This document shows positions 54,657 to 64,000 of a stretch of DNA of 64,000 nucleotides, one piece after another (positions within the stretch are counted from its first letter, which is position 1; each line of letters starts with the position of its first letter). The notes beneath the pieces were generated by a model, which was not told the origin of the DNA, did not search any database, and saw only the letters and a list, made by a program, of their open reading frames with translations. The DNA lies in assembly GCA_037176705.1 (NCBI GenBank), contig JBAWUJ010000087.1:124001-188000 (forward strand). The letters run 5' to 3'. The DNA is from Molossus alvarezi. Lineage: Eukaryota; Chordata; Mammalia; Chiroptera; Molossidae. Made by a program: the position numbers and the translations under genes.

Positions 54657-57105
54657 AAATCATATGATCATATCAATAGAGGCTGAAAAGCATTCAACAA
54701 ACCCAGTAACCATTTGTGATAAAAATGCTCAGCAATCTGGGAATAGAGGGATCATATCTTGACATAATAAAGGCCATATAGGAAAGACCTACAGCCAACA
54801 TCATACTCAATGGGAAAAAACTAAAACATTTTCCTTAAGAACAAGAGCAAGACAAGGATGCTCACTTTCACCACTGTTGTTTAACAGAGTACTGGAAGTC
54901 TTAGCCACAGCAATCAGACAGAAAAAAATAAATAAAAGAGATCCAAATTGGAAAAAAGGAAGTGAAACTGTCATTATTCACAGATGACATGATACTATAT
55001 GTAGAAAACCCCAAAGACTTCATCAAAAATTTTCTAGACTTAATAAATGAACTTGGCAAAGTAGCAGGATACAAAATTAACATCAAGAAATTGATGGCAT
55101 TCTTGTACACCAATCATGAAATCACAGAAAAGAAACTAAGAAAACAATCCCATTTATCATTGTTGCAAAAGAATTAAGATACTTAGAAATAAACGTAAAA
55201 AATATAAAGGACCTATTCGCAGAAAACTACAGTTTATTGAAAAAAGAAATAGAGGAAGATATAAAAAACTGGAAACATATACCTTGTTCATGGATTGAAA
55301 GAGTTAATTAACATCATTAAAATGGCCATACTACCCAAAGCAATCTATAGATTCAATGCAATCCTCAACGAAATACCAACAACGTATTTCACAGAATTAG
55401 AATATATATGTCAAAAGTTCATGTGGAACCAAAAAAGACCTTGAATAGCCATAGCAGTCTTCAAAAAGAACAAATTTGGAGGGATCACATTACCAGATTT
55501 CAGGTTATACTACAAACCACGGTAATAAAAACAACCTGCTAGTGGCACAAGAACAGGCATATAGACCAGTGGAACAGAACAGAGAACCCAGAAATAGTCA
55601 TCAAAATGGAAAGGCAACCCACTGTATGGAGAGCATAATTGCCAATGATATATTAGATAAGGGGTTTATTTTCATTATATATAGAGAGTGCTCATACCAC
55701 TCAACAAAAGGGAGACAGAGAACCCCATGGGCAGAGCAACTAAATAGACACCTCTTCAAACAGGACATACAAATGGCTGAAACATAAGAAGAAATGCTCA
55801 ACTTCACTATTCATCAGAGAGATGCAAATTAAAACACTAATGAGGTATCACCTCACACATGTCAGAAAGGTCAAAATCAACAAGTCATCAAACAACAAGT
55901 GTTGGCGAGGGTGTGGAGAAAATGGGACTCTAGTACACTGGTGGTGGGAATGCAGACTGGTGCAGCCACTATGGAAAACAATATGGTGTTACCTCAAAAA
56001 ATTAAAAATTGAACTTCCATTTGACCCAGTGATCCCACTTCTAGGAATATACCCTATGAAACCTGAAATACTAATCAGAAAGAGTACATGTACCTCCATG
56101 TTCATAGCAGCACTATTTGCAATCGCTAAGATCTGGAAACAGCCCAAATGTCCATCAGTAGGCAAATGGATAAAAAGCTGTGATACATATACACAATGAA
56201 GTACTATGCAGCTGTAAGAAAAAAATATATCTTTTCCTTTGAGACAACATGGAGTGACCTGAAAAGTATTATTTTAAGCAAAACAAGTCAGAGAAAGACA
56301 AATATCGTATGATCTTAGTTATTTGTGGAATATAATGAACATAACAGTCTGAGGAATGGGGTAGTCTCAGAGATGTGGAAGTGGGGTACAGACTGACAAT
56401 CCCCTGAAGAGAAGGTGGTGGGGGAGAGATAACTTAAAGAACTTACATGAATGTATGCATAAACAATGGACATGGACAACAAAGCTGGGGACAGGGTGGG
56501 GAGGGAGGTGAAGGGTGGAATTAGTGGGGGGAAAATGAAACATCTGTAGCAAAAATAAATAAATAAATAAATAAATTAATTAAAATATTTGCATATTGTA
56601 TCCAGCAATGCAATAAAAGATTATTTACGATGACCAAGTGATATTCACCCCAGGAATGCAAGGCTAGTACAACAATCGCAAATCAATAAATGCGATACAC
56701 CACATAAACTAAGAGAATGATTAAAACTATACGATCATGTCAATAAAGGAAGTAAAAGCATTTGACAAAATCCAGCACCCATTTCTGATAAAAATGCTAA
56801 GCAGTATGAAAATGGATGGATCAGATCTCAACATAATTAAATCCATATTTAGAAAACCTACAGCCAACATTATGCTCAATGTGCGAAGACTAAAGTAATT
56901 TTTTTTAGAACAGGAACAAGACAGGGATGCCCACTTTTGCTGCTTTTATTTAACATAGTACTAGAAGGCTTGGCCACAGCAATTAGACAAATAAGAAATA
57001 TAAAAGGGATCCAAATTGGAAAGAAGAAAGAAACTCTCATTATTTGAATATGACATATTGTAACTAGAAAACCATAAAGACTCCATCAAAAATGTACAAG
57101 ATTTA

Positions 57106-57347
57106 GCACTGGCCAGTTTGGCTCAGCAGTTAGAGCGTCAACCTGTGATCCAGAGATACTCAGTTCAGTTCCCACTAAGGGTACATACCTCAGTTGCAGT
57201 TTGTCCTCGGCTCTAGTTGGTTGTGCGGGTGGCAGCCACTCGATGTGTCCCTTTCATGTTGATGTCCCCCCCCCCTCTCTTCCTCTCTTTCCCTCCCATT
57301 CTATCTGAACAAAAAATGGAAAAATGTCCTCAGGAGAGGATATTTTT
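57106..57347 (+). mobile_element. Bat SINE, first of an inverted pair
   Basis: The plus-orientation copy starts GCACTGGCCAGTTTGGCTCA and ends AATGTCCTCAGGAGAGGATA. Its A tail received the following minus SINE. Outer flanks GTACAAGATTTA (57,094-57,105) and TTACAAGTTTTA (about 57,615) look like its diverged target duplication. Confidence 0.93.
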
Positions 57348-57595
57348 TTTTTTTTTTATCCTCACCCGAGGACATTCTTCCATTTTTTGTTCAGATAGAG
57401 TGGGAGGGAGAGAGAGGAACAGAGAGAGAGAGAGAAACATCGACATGAAGGGACACATCGAGTGGCTGCCACCCGCATGACCAACCAGGGCCAGGGACAA
57501 ACTGCAACCGAGGCACATGCCCCTAGCGGGAACCGAACCCGGGTCTCTCCGGACGCAGGCCGACACTCTAACCGCTGAGCCAAACCGGCCAGGGC
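57348..57595 (-). mobile_element. Bat SINE, second of an inverted pair
   Basis: The minus-orientation full-length copy has tail complement TATCCTCACCCGAGGACATT and head GCCCTGGCCGGTTTGGCTCA at 57,595. AGGATATTTTT (57,337-57,347) and AGGATAATTTTT (57,596-57,607) form its target duplication, placing it inside the tail of the SINE before it. Together they form a tail-to-tail palindrome with arms of about 240 bp. Confidence 0.94.
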
Positions 57596-58357
57596 AGGAT
57601 AATTTTTTTTAAAGTTACAAGTTTTAATAAACGCATTTAGCCAAGTAGCAGGATACAAAATTAATGCCAAGAAACCTACAGCATTCTTATACACCAATAA
57701 TAAACTCACAGAAAGAGAAACTTTAAAAAAATCTTATTTACAATTGCAGTAAAAAATTCAGATACCTAGGAATAAACTTAACTGAAGAAGTAAAGGATGT
57801 GTTTGCAGAAAACTACAGGGAATTGAAAAAAGTAATAAAGGGAGATATAAAAAAATGGAAGCATATACCTTGTTTATGGATGGAAGAACTAACATCATTA
57901 AAATGTCCATACTACCCAAAGAAATCTATAGATTCAAGGCAATCCCCTTTAAAATACCAATGACATATTTTACATAACTAGATGAAATTCTTCAGAAGTT
58001 TGTACAGAACCAAATAAGACCTTGAATAGCAACAGCAGTGTTGGAAAAAAAGAACAAAGTAGGAGGGATCACAATACCCGATATGAGGTTATACTACAAA
58101 TCCACTGAATTCAAAACAGCCTGGTACTGGCACAAGAAAAGGCAGATACATCAATGGAACAGAATAGAGAACCCAGAAACTGACCCAAGACATTATGCTT
58201 AAGTAATATTTGACAAAAGTGTCTAGAGCATACAATAGAGTAAAAACAGCCTCTTCAATAAATTGTGTTGGGAAAATTCAACAGCTACATTTAAAAAAAT
58301 GAAAGAAAAAAACTAGACCACCAACTTACATTATACTCAAAATGTATAAAAGTCTTA

Positions 58358-58545
58358 GCCCTGTCAGTGTAGCTCAACAGTTGAGCATCAATTTACGCAC
58401 AAAGAGGTCACTGGTTCAATTCATGGTCAGGGCACATGGTTTGGTTCCGGGCCAAACCCAAGTGGGGTTATGCAGGAGGCGGCCAATTGATTTTCTCTCT
58501 CATCAATGTTTCTATCTTCTCTCTGTAAAAATTAATTTTAAAAAA
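58358..58545 (+). mobile_element. Old bat SINE in L1-H
   Basis: The head GCCCTGTCAGTGTAGCTCAA is followed by the GGTTCAATTCATGGTCAGGGC region and a TCTCTCTGTAAAAATTAATTTT end. Older subfamily without the TGTCCTCGGGTGAGG tail. Confidence 0.85.
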
Positions 58546-59740
58546 TTGTTTAATGGAGAAAATATAAACGTGACTGGTGAATCCATAAAAATGCTACAAG
58601 AAAATGTAGGGAAGAAAATTTTACACATCACACCCAGTAGGATTTTTACTGATACAATGCCTAAGTCAAGAGAAACAATGAAAACAATTAATACGTAGAA
58701 CTACATCAAACTAAAAAAGTTTCTGCACAGCTAAAGAAATAAGAATCAAAACAGAAGTGGAAGCCACTATATGAGACAGCATAATTGACAATGATACATG
58801 ATATAAGGGATTAATTTGCAAAATATATGGAGTACTAATAAAACTCAACAATAGGAAGACAATGAACCCAATGGAAAAAAATGGGCCAAGGACCTAAATA
58901 GACACTTCTCCAAAAAGGACATACAAATGGCCAAGAGACATATGAGAAAATGCTCAATGTCACTAATCATCACAGAGACGCAAATTAAAACAACAATGAG
59001 GTATCACCTCACACCTGTCAGAATGGCCGCCATCAACAAATCATCAAACAACAAGTGCAGGTGAGGGTGTGTTGAAAAGTGGACACTAGTGCACAGCTGG
59101 GAATGCAGAGTGGGGAAGCCACTATGGAAAACAATATGGTGTTACCTCAAAAAATTTAAAGTTGAACTGTCCTTTGGCCCAGTGATCCCACTTCTATGAG
59201 TATATCTTAAGAAGACTGAAATACAAATTATAAAAAATATATGTGCCTCTGTGTTTATAGCAGCACTATTTACAATTTCTAAGATATGGAAAGAGCCCAA
59301 GGGTCCATCACTAGACGAGTGGATAATCTGTGTCACATATACACAGTGGAGCACTATGCAGCTTTAAGAAAGAAAGATTTCTTATCCTTTGGGGTGATAT
59401 GGAGGAACCTGGAGAGATTATTATGCTAGGCTAAATAAGCCAATCACAGAAAGACAAATGTCACATGATCTCATTTATTTATTGAATATAATGAACAAAA
59501 TAAGTTGATGAAAAAAAAAAACAGACTTAGAAAGGAGTATGGTTCAGACTGAGAAACCTCAGAGGAGGGAGGTGGGGAGGAGAGAAGAGAAAAACCAAAA
59601 AACTTATATTCATGCATGTGTAACCATTGGACATAGTCAACAAAGCTTGGTGGGGGGTAAGATCAGGAGGATTGTTCTGGGTGGGGTGGAGAAACATCTC
59701 TAACAAAAATAAATGAATTAATAAAAATGTACATGAAATA

Positions 59741-59981
59741 GCCCTGGCCGGATTGGCTCAGCGGTTAGAACGTCGGCCTACGGTCCAGAGAGACCCAGGT
59801 TCGGTTCCCACTAGGGGCATGTGCCTTGGTTGCGGTTTGTCCCTGGTCCTGGTTGGGTTGTACAGGTGGCAGTCACTCGATGTGTCCCTTTCAGGTCGAT
59901 GTTTCCCTCTCTCTCTCTTCCTCTCTCTCCCTCCTGCTCTGTCTGAACAAAAATGGAAAAATCCTCGGGTGAGGATAAAAA
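59741..59981 (+). mobile_element. Young bat SINE at the L1-H 3' end
   Basis: One of the best-preserved copies: head GCCCTGGCCGGATTGGCTCA, A box TGGCTCAGCGG, B box GGTTCGGTTCC and tail ATCCTCGGGTGAGGATAAAA. The duplication AAAATGTACAT(G/A)AAATA lies at 59,724-59,740 and 59,982-59,998. Confidence 0.95.
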
Positions 59982-60039
59982 AAAATGTACATAAAATAAA
60001 ATAGAAAATCAAGAAACTCCTGCTTCTTTGTTAAAATCA

Positions 60040-60600
60040 GATATTCAAATTAAACCTATTATTTATACATAAAATATTTTCATGATTGTATATGTTTTAT
60101 TTGTTAAATTTTTGGCATTGACATTGGTTCATAAAATTATATAGGTTTTAAGTGTATATTTGTATGATACATGATCTGCATATTGCATTGTGAGCCAACA
60201 ACCCAAAGACAAATCTTCTTTAATCACCTTATATTTGTCCCCCTTTACCCTTTACTACCCCCACCTTAATTCCTCTGGTAACCATCATGCTGTTGTGTGT
60301 GTCTATTAGTTTTAGTTTGATATCACACATGTGAGTTGAATCATATAGTTCTTAGCTTTTAGTTTTTTCTGACTGACTTATTTTGCTTATTTTAACATTT
60401 TCAAGGACTATACATGTTGTCACAAATGACAGCATTTCATTCTTTTTTTGACTGACTAGTTTTCCCTAGTGTATATGTACCACCTATTTATCCAGTCCTC
60501 ATTGAAAAACACTTTGGTTGTTTACATGTCTTGGCCATTGTAAATAACGCTGCAAAAAAAAGGAGTGCATATATCTTTGCAAATAAAATTTGTCAAGGTT
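60040..60600 (-). mobile_element. Ancient L1 3' end (L1M-like)
   Basis: Antisense landmarks: GATCTGCATATTGCATTGTGAGCCAACAACCCAAAG, TTTGTCCCCCTTTACCC and GTGTATATGTACCACCTATTTATCCAG. These are typical of the 3' part of old mammalian L1s. The fragment is clearly more diverged than L1-I, which follows. Confidence 0.6.
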
Positions 60601-60619
60601 TTTTTAAAAATCCTTTGTC

Positions 60620-63580
60620 TTTTTATCTTCATTGCCAAAAGTATTTCAGCTATAGGCAATGGGTCAGTAAAAATTCTGCTATGTGTGATATCTGAGAATT
60701 TGCTGTCTACATTTGTATCTAGGATTTTTGTGGTTTTACAAGTTACATTTAAGTCTTTTATCCATTTTGAGTTTATTTTTGTGTATGGTGTAAGTTCATG
60801 GTCTAGTTTTTTTGTGTGTTATTTGGGGGGGGGGCATTGAAGAGACTGCCTTTACTCCGTCGCAAGCTCTTGCTACCTTTGCCAAATATTAATTGAGTAT
60901 ACTGTCTTGGGTGGATTTCTGAGTTCCCTCTTCTCTTCCATTGTTCTATATCCCTCTTCTTGTGTCAGTACCAGGTTGTTTTGATTATGAAAGCTTTGTA
61001 GTAGAATCTGATATCCAGTGCTGTGATCTGTCCCACTTTGTTCATTCTCAAGATTGCTGTGGCTATTTGAAGCCTTTTTTGGTTCCATATATACTTTTGG
61101 AGTATATGTTTTATATCTGTGGAACATGCCACTGTTGCTTTCATAGGGATTGCTTTGAACCTATAGATGGCTTTAGATATTATGCACATTTTAATGATGC
61201 TGTTTCCTCTATTTTTTCTTCAATGTCCCGAGAACAGGTCTTTTACTTCACTGGTTTGTTTTATTTTCAAGTGTCTTATTTGTTTTTGCTGCAATGGTAA
61301 ATGTTTTTTTTTTGTTTTTGTTTTTTTCTTTTTAGTTTTTTTTTTCTGCATCCTCATTATTTGTATGTAAGTATGCCATTGATTTCTGGATGCTAATTTT
61401 GCATCCTGCTACTTTGCTGAATTAATTTATTAAATCTAGTATTTTTTATGGAGTCTTTAGGGTTTTCTATGTACAAGATCATGTCATCTGCAAATAATGA
61501 CAGTTTCACGGCTTTCTTTTCAGTTTGGATGGCTTTTATGTTTTCTTCTTGTCTAATTGCTGTGGCTAAGACTTCCAGTACTATGTTGAATCAGAGTGGC
61601 CAAAGCAGACATCCCTGCCTTGTTCCTGTGCTTAAGGAAAATGCTTTTAGTTCTTTCCCATTGATTATGATGTTGTCTATAGGTTTTTCATATATGGCCT
61701 TTATTATGTTGAGTTATGATCCATCTATTTCCACTTTTCTGAGTGTTTTTATTAGAAATTGGTCAATTTTGCCAAATGCTTATTCAGCATCTATTGATAT
61801 GTTCATATAGTTTTTATGTTTCATTTTGTTTATACTGTGTAGCATAATTTTTGATATTTGAATATTGTACCAGTCTTGCATCCTGGGGATGAATCTTCCT
61901 TAGTTGTGGTGAATGATTTTTTAATATATTGTTGGATCACATTTGCTAGTATTTTGTTGAGGATTTTAGTGTCTGTGTTCATCAAGAAAGTTGGCCTGTA
62001 TCTTTTTTTTTCTTTATAGTGTGTAATCTGGTTTGGACTTAAGATAAGGCTGGCTCCATGTAAACATCTTGGAAAGCTTCCTTTTTTTAGAATTTTTTTG
62101 AATAGTTTGATAAGCATAAGTGTTATTTATTTTTTGAATGTTCAGTGAAAGTTCCCTGTGAAACTGTCTAGGCCCAGCCTTTTGTTTGCTGGGAGTTTAT
62201 TAATTACAGCTTCAATTTCCTTAGTTGTTATTGGTTTGTTCAAGTTTTCTGACTCTTTCTGGTTCAGGTATAAGACATTGGGTCATTCTAGGAATATGTC
62301 CATTTCACCTAAGTTGTCCAATTTATTGGCATATTCATACTATTTTCTAACAAGCCTTTGTATTTCTGTAGCATCAGTTGTTACTTCTCTTTCATTTCTG
62401 ATTTTGTTTATTTGGGTCCTCTCTCTTTGTTTCTTGGTGAGTCTGGCTAAAGATTCATTAATCTTGTTTACCTTTTCAAAGAACCAGCTCTTTGTTTCAT
62501 TGATGTTTTGATATTTTTAAGTGTCTATGTCATTTATTTCTGGTCTAACCATTATTATTTCTTTTTGTCTACTTGCTATTGGTTATTTCTTGTTGTTTTT
62601 ATTCATTCGCTTTCTCATTTTTTAAGTTGAAGGGTTAGATCTTTTATTCAAATTTTTTTCTTGTTTGTTGAAGTAGGCCTGTAATGCTATGCACTTTCCT
62701 CTCAGTACTGCTTTTGCTGCATCCCATAAATCTTGTGTTGTTTTGTGCTAATTTTTATTGATTTCCAGAAAATGTTTAATTTCTTTCTTGATCTCCTTGG
62801 TAACCCATTTATTGTTTAATAATGTGCTATTTATATTACATGTGTTTGAATGTTTTTGAGTGTTTTAATGTAATTAATTTATAGATTTATGCCTTGATAT
62901 GATTTCAAACTTTTTGAATTTATAGACACTTAGTTTGTGTCCTAACATGTAGTCTGTCTTTGATGTCTTGTGTGTAGTTGAGAAGAATACATATTCTGAA
63001 GTTTTGAGGTGTAATTCTCTGTAAATATCTATGAAATACATCTGATCTTGCCATTGTTTAGGGTTTCTGTTTTCTTGTTTATCATTTTTGTAGAGGATTT
63101 ATCACATTGTAGTTTGAATGTCAGTGGGGTTTGAAATCCCCTACTATAAATGCGTTCCTGTCCATTTGTCTCTTGTAGTCTCCAGAAGTTTTAATATATA
63201 GTTTGTGTTTATTTATAGCATATATATTTACCATGGTTATATGCTCTTGCTGGATTGATCCTTTTAATATTATGTCATGATCTTCTTTGTCTCTTGTTAT
63301 GAACTTCATTTTGAAGTCTATTTTATCAGATATGTGTATTGCTACTCCAGCTTTTTTTTTTTTATTTGCTTGGTGATCTTTTTTTCTTCACTTTCAACCT
63401 GTGTAAGTCTTTTGTTGTGAGGTGGGTTTCTTGTAAACAATATGTATATGAGTTTTCTTTACCATTCAGGTAAATGCTTTCTTATCCATTCAGGTACTAT
63501 ATGTCTTTTGATTGGAGCATTTCATCCATTTAAATTTAAGGTTATTATTGATATGTACTTATTTATTGCCATTTTTGTTT
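60620..63580 (-). pseudogene. L1-I ORF2, degraded
   Basis: On the minus strand the endonuclease region shows the EDHDIILKGSIQQEHITMVN stretch (about 63,210-63,290). The RT palm keeps [10 protein letters not shown] (FADD at 61,483-61,494). The FIWNQKR-like motif lies near 61,080. Frame breaks are frequent, so no protein is expected. Confidence 0.82.
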
Positions 63581-63639
63581 ATTATGGTTATGTTTCTCTC
63601 TATTTTCACTGCTTATTCCAGCAGTCTTGTTAATATTTC

Positions 63640-64000
63640 TTGCAATGCTGGTTTGCTTGCAATATATTACGTTTTTTTTTTTTTGGGAGGGGGCTTGTAA
63701 AGCTCTTTATTTCACCTTCTATTTTGAATTATAACCTTGCTGGATAGAGGAGTCTTGGATTCTGATCCTTGCTTTTCATTACCCTGAACACTTCATCTGA
63801 TTCCTTTTGGGCTGTAGTGCTTCTGTTGAAAAATCAGCCAACAGCTTTATGGTAGCTCCTTTGTTTGTAACATGTTGCTTTTATCCTGCTGACTTTAAGA
63901 CCTCTTTCTGTGTTGAATTTTTGGCATTTTAATTATGATGTGTCTTGGCATGAGTCTTTTTGGGTTCTTCTTACTTGAGAGTCTCTGTGCTTTCTGAACT
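63640..64000 (-). pseudogene. L1-I ORF1, C-terminal part, incomplete
   Basis: Antisense sequence from about 63,640 to the edge matches the end of ORF1 (AAGGTTATAATTCAAAATAGAAGG and the region before). The element continues beyond the window, so only the C-terminal domain and part of the RRM are seen. Frames are broken. Confidence 0.7.

Larger units (their letters stand above)
52338..56300 (+). pseudogene. L1-G ORF2, start lost, internal deletion
   Basis: The ATG region reads ATTGCAATAATAAGTACATATC, so the start codon is gone, and a SINE splits it there. Later landmarks are the endonuclease SDHNGIK motif (about 53,276-53,296), the RT fingers (54,043-54,348), the catalytic [10 protein letters not shown] (54,977-54,988; Thr replaces the Ala of FADD), a deletion near 55,593 removing about 300 bp, and the C-terminal [18 protein letters not shown] (about 55,900-55,955). 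A second SINE at 54,397 interrupts the RT. Confidence 0.88.
49761..56585 (+). mobile_element. L1-G: nearly full-length LINE-1 nested in L1-H
   Basis: The long 5'UTR starts near GAAGATGGTGGTGGGCAGGA (49,768). ORF1 is at 51,413-52,308, followed by ORF2, the 3'UTR (about 56,340-56,545) and an (AAAT)n tail. About 6.8 kb including SINEs at 52,377 and 54,397. Flanks fit a diverged target duplication (AAAATACAAGAAAATTG against AAAATATTTGCATATTG). L1-H sequence continues across the insertion. Confidence 0.88.
49301..59490 (+). pseudogene. L1-H ORF2, heavily degraded
   Basis: Recognisable segments are the RT fingers ([15 protein letters not shown] near 49,540-49,590), the palm (about 56,930-57,100), the [21 protein letters not shown] region (about 58,090-58,140) and the C-terminal repeats of the 58,560-59,400 stretch. 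Frameshifts and stops occur throughout, and the FADD motif is lost (AATATGACATATTG near 57,045). Confidence 0.8.
49301..59737 (+). mobile_element. L1-H: 5'-truncated LINE-1 split by L1-G
   Basis: Plus-strand ORF2 sequence begins at 49,301 (ACTGACACCACAGAAATGC, codons TDTTEM), runs to about 49,760, and resumes at about 56,586 (TATTGTATCCAGCAATGC). It continues through the RT and C-terminus to the 3'UTR and AT-rich end near 59,737. L1-G fills the gap. SINEs at 57,106, 57,348 and 58,358 interrupt it further. This is one of the most degraded of the larger L1s here. Confidence 0.85.
60601..64000 (-). mobile_element. L1-I: LINE-1 running off the right edge
   Basis: Minus-strand L1 with the ORF2 C-terminal part from about 60,610, the RT, the endonuclease (to about 63,560) and the start of ORF1 C-terminal sequence (63,700-64,000). 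The 5' part lies outside the window. It is more diverged than L1-B and L1-F. Confidence 0.88.

Noticed and set aside
41957..59737. Head-to-head L1-E/L1-H considered as one twin-primed L1
   Set aside because: Each part has its own 3'UTR and A-rich end, and the two RT segments overlap by about 100 bp, so two separate elements fit better.

Overview
The window looks like a piece of a bat nuclear genome, probably a microbat (Yangochiroptera). The main evidence is at least 23 copies of a tRNA-derived SINE of the bat Ves type. The best copies open with a head like GCCCTGGCCGGTTTGGCTCA, followed by a CT-rich stretch and an A-rich tail. There are also many L1 retrotransposons of normal mammalian organisation. 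Nothing bacterial or viral is visible: there are no operons and no recognisable endogenous retrovirus. The species assignment is an inference from repeat type.

Layout. Positions 1-24,000 are mostly GC-rich non-coding sequence with scattered old SINEs, a 350-bp GAGT array (3.88-4.23 kb), a 42-bp minisatellite (17.14-17.66 kb), a 33-bp minisatellite (18.65-19.12 kb), a TG-rich array (20.48-20.69 kb) and one 5'-complete but 3'-truncated L1 (10.54-12.54 kb). An AT-rich island at 14.1-16.9 kb holds a TA microsatellite, SINEs and an ancient L1. Positions 23.8-27.9 kb hold an internally deleted L1 with a long GC-rich promoter region. Positions 28-36.9 kb are AT-rich intergenic DNA with a short L1 tail, old LINE fragments and SINEs.

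The only cellular gene I can support lies on the minus strand at 36.9-38.8 kb. It consists of two exons of a FAM170A-like zinc-finger gene (a testis-associated family). Both exons have consensus splice sites and matching phase. The last exon is frameshifted close to its C-terminus, and no 5' exon was found.

From 39.9 kb to the end the window is almost solid LINE-1 in layers. It contains an ORF1-only L1 (39.9-41.95 kb, minus). Next comes a minus L1 (E) carrying a whole inserted L1 (F, with a 16-bp target duplication) and two SINEs. E meets a plus-strand L1 (H) head to head at 49.30 kb, and H is itself split by a nearly full-length L1 (G, 49.76-56.59 kb). A last minus-strand L1 (I) runs off the right edge. 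All L1 open reading frames are broken. Young SINEs with clear target duplications sit on top of these layers.

I did not find a convincing undescribed biological system. The most interesting points are the tailless 3'-truncated L1 with a perfect 17-bp target duplication, the damaged FAM170A-like gene, the varied L1 promoter modules, and the inverted SINE and L1 pairs.
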